From: JAFGCL01 sp964492335
GTDB lineage: Bacteria; Chloroflexota; Dehalococcoidia; UBA2247; RBG-13-53-26
Length of the DNA stretch: 14,662 nt
Direction: 5' to 3'
Assembly: GCA_964492335.1 (NCBI GenBank)
Contig: CAZBJX010000034.1
Span: 1-14,662 of the forward strand
Part shown: positions 1-5,204 of the stretch, in pieces
Layout: each line of letters opens with the position of its first letter
Numbering within the stretch: the stretch's first letter is position 1
The notes under the pieces: model-generated
The model's database searches: none
Told to the model about the DNA's origin: nothing
Seen by the model: the letters and a program-made list of their open reading frames with translations, nothing else
Program-made: the position numbers and the translations under genes

Positions 1-1
1 C

Positions 2-67
2 TTCGTGGACCTCACCAAGACCCTGCAGGACGATATCATCGCCAGGACGGAGCAGTCACTGCAGTGA
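2..67 (+). CDS. 3' end of an unidentified protein (partial)
   Basis: An open frame enters from the left edge and ends at TGA 65-67. Only about 21 residues are visible, starting FVDLTKTLQDD and ending TEQSLQ, which is too little to name a family. The composition (charged, helix-like, no membrane segment) fits the C-terminus of a soluble protein. It is followed by a strong hairpin at 119-143, and the next gene runs towards it, so this is the last gene of its transcript. I chose this frame because it is open from the edge and stops just before the hairpin. The alternative is that it is only chance open sequence. Confidence 0.5.
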   Translation, partial: FVDLTKTLQDDIIARTEQSLQ

Positions 68-118
68 GCAGGGCCGCGGCTTAACCGGGCCCGACTCAGG
101 GCCTGACAATCGGCGGAT

Positions 119-143
119 GGGGCCCACCCCAAGGGTGGGCCCC
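119..143. terminator. Perfect 11-bp hairpin between convergent genes
   Basis: Bases 119-129 (GGGGCCCACCC) are the exact reverse complement of 133-143, with a three-base loop. The hairpin lies between the stop of the left partial gene (67) and the stop of the convergent histidine kinase (151). It can therefore serve both strands. There is no T-run on either side, so it is not a textbook intrinsic terminator. It may act as a bidirectional transcription barrier or an mRNA 3'-end stabiliser. Confidence 0.6.
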
Positions 144-150
144 GCTGTCA

Positions 151-3033
151 TCAAGGACCGGGGGGGGGGGCCGCCGGGGTGGCCCGGATGGTGAAGCTGA
201 AGGTGGCGCCGTGCCCCGGCTCCGACTCGACCCAGATGCGGCCGCCATGGGCCTCCACCAGCCGGCGGCACACCAGCAGGCCCAGCCCCGCGCCCTTGGC
301 GTGGTGCAGCCGCGGGTCGCCCAGTTGCTGGAAGGCCTTGAACAGCCTTGACTGGTCCTCCTTCGATATGCCCGGCCCGCGGTCGGATACGGAGAGCACC
401 AGGTCGCCCGCTTCCTGCCTGGCGGATACCTTGATCTGTGTTCCCTGCGGCGAGTACCTGGCGCTGTTCTCCAGGAGATTGCGCAGCACCCGCTCCAGGC
501 GGATCTGGTCCGCTGACACGGGGGGCAGGGTGGCCGGCAGGTCCAGCAGGAACCGGTGCCTGGGGGACTGGCGCTGGACGCTGGAGACCACGTTGTGCAC
601 CGTCTTGGGCAGGTTGATGGGCTCCACATGCAGGACGAGGCGGTTGGCCTGGGCCCGGGAGAGCTCCAGCAGGTTGCCGACGAGGTGGGCCAGCTGCTCG
701 GCCTCCATGGCTGCGTCCTGCAGCAGCTGGCCGGTCTCTTTCCGGGACAGCCGCGGCCCCTCGGAGATGGCGGTGTGCAGGGCGCCGATGATGATGGTCA
801 GCGGGCTGCGCAGCTCGTGCGAGACCAGGCCGATGAACTCGTCCTTCATCTCGTCGATCTTGCGGCGGTCGGCGATGTCACGGGCCACGCCGACGAGGCC
901 GGTGACCTGGCCCGCGGCGTCGCGCAGGAAGTCGATACGGGCCTCCGTCCACACGGCCCCGCCGTCCTTTCTGGCCAGCTCCACAGTGGCCGTCCGCTGG
1001 GACGGGGAGAGCTCCGCCCCGGCCCTGGCCCTGGCGAGCAGCCTGCGGTAGGCTTCCATCAGGGGCTCTCTGGAGCCGGGGACCAGCCAGGCATCCATGT
1101 CGCCGGCGTAGATTTCCTCAATGGTGTATCCGGTCAGCCCGACTGCCGAGGGGCTGACGTAGGTCGGCTTCATGGCGAGGTCCGCCGTGAATATCACGTC
1201 CGAGGCGTTCTCCGCCAGGAGGCGGTACCGCCTCTCGCTCTCCTCCAGGTCCTGCTCCATGCGCCTGCGGGCGGTGATGTCGCGGACCACTCCCATTATG
1301 CCCACCGGAGTGCCGTCGGGGGCGCGGGTGAAGGACCCGATCACCTCTGTCCACACACGGGCCCCGTCCTTGCGCAGCATCTCGACCTCCATGGTCCAGG
1401 ACCGGCGGGGCCCCGGCCCCCCGGGCACGTCTGAGTGGAGCTGCTCCACGATGCTCCGGACCGCCCACTCCATGGAGTCCGGGAGCAGGGTCCGGGACAA
1501 CGAGAACTGCAAGGCCTCTTCCACGGTGAGGCCCAGCAGGTGGGCCACTGAAGGGCTGACGTAGGTAGGCCGGCCTTTGAGGTCGGCGGCGAAGATGACG
1601 TCGACGGCGTTGTCGGCCAGGAGGCGGTAGCGCTCCTCGCTCTCCTTCAGGGCCTGGGTGGCCATCTTCCACTGGGTGATATCGCTGATCAGCGCCAGGA
1701 CCGATGGCCTCCCCTCCCAGTCCAGGAGGACGGCATTGATGTCGGCCCACCAGATGCCGCCCGCCCTGGTCTTGAGCCGCGTTTCGTAACTCCGGGAGGC
1801 CTCCTCGTCCCTGAGGCGGCTGGCATGGCGTTCTGCCATGACGGGCAGATCGTCGGGGTGGACGAAGTCCGCAAACGGCTGGCCTACCAGCTCGCTGACA
1901 CTGTAGCCGCTGATCTGCTCGATGCGGGGGCTGACAAAGGCCAGCAGCCCGTCCTGGACAACGGCAATAGCCTCGTTGGCCGTCTCCACCAGCAGGCGGT
2001 ACCGCTCCTCTGAACGCCTCAGCTCTTCCTGGACCCGGACCCGGTCGCTGATGTCACTGATCAGGTGTATGATGGCCGGCCTGCCGTTCCAGGAGAAGAG
2101 GATATCCCGGATGCCCAGCCACCTGGTCCGCCCCTGGCCGTCCAACCCCCTCACCACTGTCTCCGACGGCATGCTCTGCCCGTGGGCGATCCAGTTGTAC
2201 CTGTCCATCAGGGCCTGGTGGTCATCGGGGAAGGCCATCTCCAGCAGGGGACTGCCTATGATGTCCTGCCTGGGCCGGCCCAGGGCCTCAGCGAATCTCT
2301 GGTTCACATAGAGGACCCTCCAGTCCTGGCTGATGACTATGGCGTCATTGGCGTTCTCGATCAGGCGGCTGACCAGGTCTATCAGGTCGAGCTCGCTCAG
2401 GGCTTCCGCGCCCGGAGGCGGGGGCTGCCCCCCGGACCCGCCGGCGAAGGCCGCCGGTGCCCGGACCGTGGCCCCCATGCGGCGCCCCACCTGCGGCAGG
2501 AAGGCGGCGGCACGGGGCGGTATCCTGTTGGGACGCTCATCCCCCATGAACATGAACCCCAGGGCGGCCCCTCCGTGCTCCACAGGCACCAGGGCCACGG
2601 ACTCGAAGAGGGCGGCGGCGGAGCAGAGGCCGGCAGCGGCGAAGGGCGCCCCCGCCGCGCGGGCGCCCTTCGGCCGGCGGTTGCGGATGAAGGGTTGCCC
2701 GGCCAGGACGGCGCCGCAGAGGCCGGCCTGCGGGCCCGGGAAGGAGGCCCCCGGGTGGCGCCGGAATCTGCCGGGACCGGCGTCGCAGGACGCGGCGCTG
2801 CTGGCGCCGCCGGCGTCGAGCACGATGATGCCGGCGCACCGGCAGCCGGAGTAGCGGGCCAGGGCGGCCGCGATCGCCGGCAGCTGTGTCTGCGATCGCT
2901 GGCCTGCTGTCTCGAGGATGGCGGCCAGAAGGTCCCGCTCAGCGGCCGCGGAGGAGGCGGCGAACCCCGGCGGCGCGGGTCCCGGGCGCTCTTTCCCGCT
3001 GCGGCCCTTCCTGCCTGCGGTCGCCTTGGTCAT
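151..3033 (-). CDS. Soluble GAF/multi-PAS hybrid-sensor histidine kinase
   Basis: This 960-residue sensor kinase autophosphorylates on His and should pass phosphate to the divergent response regulator at 3191. Domains in order: a GAF-like region (about 30-195); four PAS domains (about 215-330, 340-455, 465-590, 600-725), each with PAC-type ends such as SDISDR or RDITARR; a HisKA domain with H-box SHELRSPLT (His739); and a HATPase with N-box NLLENSARYS (about 852), G1 DRGPG (about 884) and G2 GAGLG (about 914). No transmembrane segment or signal peptide is visible, so it senses a cytoplasmic cue. The tandem ESERRYRLLA linkers show repeated PAS duplication. I chose ATG 3033 because AAGGGGGAAG lies just upstream. 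The frame stays open further upstream, but those codons overlap its promoter. The last codons contain an 11-base G/C run (160-170). The PAS ligands are unknown. Confidence 0.93.
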   Translation of the reverse strand: MTKATAGRKGRSGKERPGPAPPGFAASSAAAERDLLAAILETAGQRSQTQLPAIAAALARYSGCRCAGIIVLDAGGASSAASCDAGPGRFRRHPGASFPGPQAGLCGAVLAGQPFIRNRRPKGARAAGAPFAAAGLCSAAALFESVALVPVEHGGAALGFMFMGDERPNRIPPRAAAFLPQVGRRMGATVRAPAAFAGGSGGQPPPPGAEALSELDLIDLVSRLIENANDAIVISQDWRVLYVNQRFAEALGRPRQDIIGSPLLEMAFPDDHQALMDRYNWIAHGQSMPSETVVRGLDGQGRTRWLGIRDILFSWNGRPAIIHLISDISDRVRVQEELRRSEERYRLLVETANEAIAVVQDGLLAFVSPRIEQISGYSVSELVGQPFADFVHPDDLPVMAERHASRLRDEEASRSYETRLKTRAGGIWWADINAVLLDWEGRPSVLALISDITQWKMATQALKESEERYRLLADNAVDVIFAADLKGRPTYVSPSVAHLLGLTVEEALQFSLSRTLLPDSMEWAVRSIVEQLHSDVPGGPGPRRSWTMEVEMLRKDGARVWTEVIGSFTRAPDGTPVGIMGVVRDITARRRMEQDLEESERRYRLLAENASDVIFTADLAMKPTYVSPSAVGLTGYTIEEIYAGDMDAWLVPGSREPLMEAYRRLLARARAGAELSPSQRTATVELARKDGGAVWTEARIDFLRDAAGQVTGLVGVARDIADRRKIDEMKDEFIGLVSHELRSPLTIIIGALHTAISEGPRLSRKETGQLLQDAAMEAEQLAHLVGNLLELSRAQANRLVLHVEPINLPKTVHNVVSSVQRQSPRHRFLLDLPATLPPVSADQIRLERVLRNLLENSARYSPQGTQIKVSARQEAGDLVLSVSDRGPGISKEDQSRLFKAFQQLGDPRLHHAKGAGLGLLVCRRLVEAHGGRIWVESEPGHGATFSFTIRATPAAPPPGP

Positions 3034-3091
3034 GGCTTCCCCCTTCACTGCGTGGTGTGGGCCCTGCCGGGTGTCGAGGGGTTCAGGCCCT

Positions 3092-3120
3092 ATGATATGG
3101 GGGGGGCCAGGCCCAGTCAA
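3092..3120 (-). promoter_or_regulatory. Sigma-70-type promoter of the histidine kinase gene
   Basis: Read on the minus strand, TTGACT (3120-3115) is followed after exactly 17 bp by TATCAT (3097-3092), predicting a start near 3085 and a leader of about 50 nt. The spacer contains a run of eight C (plus strand G 3099-3106) directly before the -10 box. Slippage there would change the spacer length. Confidence 0.75.
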
Positions 3121-3141
3121 GGTGTCGGGTGCGCCGGGCCT

Positions 3142-3170
3142 TTGACAACAGGCCCGAAGCTGGCTATCAT
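3142..3170 (+). promoter_or_regulatory. Consensus promoter of the response regulator gene
   Basis: TTGACA (3142-3147), a 17-bp spacer and TATCAT (3165-3170) make a near-perfect promoter. The expected start is near 3177, giving a leader of about 14 nt before ATG 3191. Its -35 box lies only 21 bp from the -35 box of the divergent kinase promoter. A protein bound in 3121-3141 could affect both genes. Confidence 0.8.
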
Positions 3171-3190
3171 TGCCGCACGGGGGGTGCCGC

Positions 3191-3904
3191 ATGGCTGATA
3201 CGCGATTGAAGCGCTATCGCATACTCGTTGTCGATGACGAGGAGCGTATCCTCCACTTTCTGACGTCCAAGCTCAGGGCATCCGGCTATGACGTGGTCAC
3301 GGCCCAGAACGGCCAGGAGGCCCTGGAGCGGGTAGCCGCCCAGCAGCCGGACCTGGTGGTGCTGGACCTGGTCCTCCCCAAGATGCACGGGTTCGACGTC
3401 CTGAGGGAGCTGCGCAGCTTCTCTTCGGTCCCGGTGATCGTCCTCAGTGCACTGGGGGCTGACGCCGAGAGGATCAAGGGGCTCAGGCTGGGGGCCGACG
3501 ACTACCTGCCCAAGCCCTTCAATCCGGATGAGCTGCTGGCCCGCATTGAGGCAGTGAGACGGCGGATGGGGTCCGATGAGGGATCGAAGACCAGCGAGGC
3601 CGTCTCCTTCGGTACGGTCGAGATCGACTTCGCCAGGAGGCGGGTGGTGGTTGACGAGAACGAGCAGTATCTCACGCGGATCGAGTGGCTCCTCCTCAGC
3701 GAGCTGGCCCGCAACGCGGGGCGCCTCATGCTCTACGAGGAGCTTCTGGGCAAGGTCTGGGGCCAGGAGTACCGCGGCGACATACAGATCCTGAGGACGT
3801 GGGTCAGCCGCCTGCGGCGGAAGCTGAACGCCACTTCCGGCGGACAGGGCCTGATCCAGACGGTGCCCAAGGCCGGCTACATGATTGAGCGGCTGCCCTC
3901 CTGA
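3191..3904 (+). CDS. OmpR/KdpE-type response regulator
   Basis: This 237-residue DNA-binding response regulator is the likely partner of the divergent kinase. The receiver domain (about 10-122) has the acidic pair D15/D16, phospho-acceptor D59 in VVLDLVLP, S86 in VIVLSALG and the conserved lysine K108 in YLPKPF. The winged-helix effector domain (about 138-235) has the family signatures LTRIEWLLL, ILRTWVSRLRRKL and VPKAGYMIE, closest in style to KdpE/PhoB regulators. I chose ATG 3191 because GGGGGG (3179-3184) is correctly spaced. An in-frame TTG at 3170 overlaps the -10 box and cannot be the start. The 3' end, including the stop codon, lies in a perfect 44-bp tandem duplication that leaves the protein unchanged. 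Targets are not shown. The next gene, which encodes a PfpI-family protein, is a candidate. Confidence 0.93.
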   Translation: MADTRLKRYRILVVDDEERILHFLTSKLRASGYDVVTAQNGQEALERVAAQQPDLVVLDLVLPKMHGFDVLRELRSFSSVPVIVLSALGADAERIKGLRLGADDYLPKPFNPDELLARIEAVRRRMGSDEGSKTSEAVSFGTVEIDFARRRVVVDENEQYLTRIEWLLLSELARNAGRLMLYEELLGKVWGQEYRGDIQILRTWVSRLRRKLNATSGGQGLIQTVPKAGYMIERLPS

Positions 3905-3953
3905 CGGCCCCCAAGGCCGGCTACATGATTGAGCGGCTGCCCTCCTGACGGCC
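3866..3953. repeat. Perfect 44-bp tandem duplication over the regulator stop codon
   Basis: Bases 3866-3909 and 3910-3953 are identical (44/44). The unit begins CCCAAGGCCGGC and ends CTGACGGCC. It includes the last twelve sense codons of the response regulator, its TGA and a few bases beyond. The first copy is the functional end of the gene, and the second lies in the 3' untranslated region. Absence of any mismatch points to a recent event. Confidence 0.95.
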
Positions 3954-3995
3954 CCGCGCCGGGGCGGCGCTCCTGAGGCCGGCATCCCCCCTTCT

Positions 3996-4023
3996 GCCGC
4001 CCGCCGGCGTGCGTGCGGGCGGC
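3996..4023 (+). terminator. GC-rich hairpin after the response regulator
   Basis: GCCGCCCGC (3996-4004) pairs perfectly with GCGGGCGGC (4015-4023) across a 10-base loop. CTTCTG (3991-3996) and CAGAAG (4031-4036) could form a partly competing outer pairing. A short T-run (4047-4050) lies further downstream, too far for a standard intrinsic terminator. It probably ends the regulator transcript before the promoter at 4064. Confidence 0.45.
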
Positions 4024-4063
4024 GCCGATGACAGAAGTCCGCAATCTTTTCGGGGCGCGTTTT

Positions 4064-4093
4064 ATGACATCTGCATGGGGCGCGTTCTAGAAT
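4064..4093 (+). promoter_or_regulatory. Probable promoter of the PfpI-family gene
   Basis: ATGACA (4064-4069), an 18-bp spacer and TAGAAT (4088-4093) give five of six matches in each box, with a start near 4100. Two copies of GGGGCGCGTT, at 4052-4061 and 4077-4086, flank the -35 box. They are the only obvious operator-like repeats here. Confidence 0.55.
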
Positions 4094-4125
4094 GGGCATG
4101 GTCTTGGGCCCGCGCGGTGAGATAG

Positions 4126-4686
4126 ATGCTGGAAGGATGCAGGGTCGGCGTTCTGGTCGAGGAGGGCTTCGAGGACTCGGAGCTCATGGGGGTGGTGAGG
4201 GCCATGAGCGGGGTCGGCGCCCTGGTGCTGGTGATAGGCAGCGGCCCGGGCAGAAGCTACCGCGGCATCAGGGGCAAGGTGAAGGCGGAGGCGGATGCCT
4301 CCGCCGATGGCGTGAGTGTGAAGAGGCTGGATGCGCTGGTGGTCCCGGGCGGGCGCGCGCCGGACACCATGCGCTTGAACGAGGCGATGGTGCGGCTGGT
4401 CAGGATGGCCAGCTCGATGGACAAGATCGTGGCGGCCATTTGCCACGGCCCTCAACTGCTGATTTCGGCGGACGTGGTCCGGGGGCGCCGGGTCACGTCG
4501 TGGCCCTCCATCGCGGTCGACCTGGCCAATGCCGGCGCCACATGGGTGGACGAGCCGGTGGTGAAGGACGGCAACATAATCACTGCCGCGAAGCCGGTGG
4601 ACCTGCCGCGGTTCATCAAGGCCGTCATCGATGCCCTGCAGGAGAAGGCAGGCGGGCCGGAGGCCGCAAGGGACGAGAGCAGCTGA
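4126..4686 (+). CDS. pfpI: PfpI/DJ-1 superfamily protein (YhbO-like)
   Basis: This 186-residue protein belongs to the class I glutamine-amidotransferase-like fold. Members have been described as intracellular proteases or as glyoxalase/deglycase stress enzymes. The nucleophile elbow AAICHGPQLL carries Cys106 followed by His107, and GGRAPDTMRLNE (75-86) is the family signature. The residue matching PfpI Glu74 is Asp80, as I recall for E. coli YhbO. The N-terminal VEEGFEDSE and the end (TWVDEPVVKDGN, then a helix) also match the family, and the length is normal apart from a short polar tail. No export signal is present, so it should be cytoplasmic. ATG 4126 is preceded by GGTGAG. It has its own promoter and is followed after 83 bp by an unknown small gene. 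The true substrate cannot be read from sequence. Confidence 0.92.
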   Translation: MLEGCRVGVLVEEGFEDSELMGVVRAMSGVGALVLVIGSGPGRSYRGIRGKVKAEADASADGVSVKRLDALVVPGGRAPDTMRLNEAMVRLVRMASSMDKIVAAICHGPQLLISADVVRGRRVTSWPSIAVDLANAGATWVDEPVVKDGNIITAAKPVDLPRFIKAVIDALQEKAGGPEAARDESS

Positions 4687-4769
4687 ACCTGACCGCCCCC
4701 GGGCGCGTTATCACTGTAGAGAGGGGCGCAGGGACGCTCCTCATCAATCGCAGAGGGGGCACAATCCAC

Positions 4770-5204
4770 ATGGAACCTGGAAACGAACAGCTCTGTGCGG
4801 GGTTGGCGGAGGGGGAGCTTGAGCCATCGGGCGGCGGCCGCAAGTCCGGCCCGGCAGCCGCGGAGGTGGGCCGCATCGTGCGCGAGACCTGCCGCCGGTT
4901 CGCGCGGGACGTGGACTGGCAGCATCGCAGGCACATTGCGTCAAACGGTGGGGGCGAGGGCCCGGGCTGCGGGCTCAGCGAGGACCACGAGGGGCTGCAC
5001 AGCGGCCGGTACATCAGCGTGAATGTGGTGCCGAGATCGGGGTACCTGGTGGTGAGGGGGGGGTACTATGACCGCCGCCGTCAGCCGCAATCGGTGTACC
5101 GCCAGTCCCTGCCGCTGGCCAGGCTGACGGCGCAGGGGCTGGCCAGCCTGCTCAGGGAGATGCATGACGGCCTGGGCTGCTGCCACCGGGGGCGGTCCAC
5201 CTAG
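4770..5204 (+). CDS. Unrecognised small protein (144 residues)
   Basis: I do not recognise this protein. The N-terminal third (to about residue 30) is Gly/Ala/Glu-rich and probably disordered. The middle is a charged helix (VGRIVRETCRRFARDVDWQ). From about residue 80 a compact part follows, with beta-strand-like runs (YISVNVVP, GYLVVRGGYYD) and a final helix (LASLLREMHDG). Five cysteines are scattered without a clear metal motif, except a terminal CC. No signal peptide or membrane span is seen. I chose ATG 4770 because GAGGGGGC lies about ten bases upstream. The frame is open much further upstream, but there it only shadows the PfpI-family gene. It is probably cotranscribed with that gene (83 bp gap). 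Its stop overlaps the stop of the convergent molybdoenzyme gene in the palindrome CTAG. An eight-base G run lies at 5056-5063. Confidence 0.65.
   Translation: MEPGNEQLCAGLAEGELEPSGGGRKSGPAAAEVGRIVRETCRRFARDVDWQHRRHIASNGGGEGPGCGLSEDHEGLHSGRYISVNVVPRSGYLVVRGGYYDRRRQPQSVYRQSLPLARLTAQGLASLLREMHDGLGCCHRGRST

Noticed and set aside
3034..3192. N-terminal extension of the kinase
   Set aside because: It would cover the kinase promoter and the start of the divergent regulator. ATG 3033 has a good ribosome site.
2065..3198. A 377-codon plus-strand open frame opposite the kinase N-terminus
   Set aside because: No recognisable motif, antisense to GAF/PAS coding sequence, and it runs into the regulator start.
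4092..4769. Upstream extension of the small unknown gene
   Set aside because: In this frame it only overlaps the PfpI-family gene out of phase, with Gly/Arg-rich sequence; ATG 4770 with its own ribosome site is the better start.
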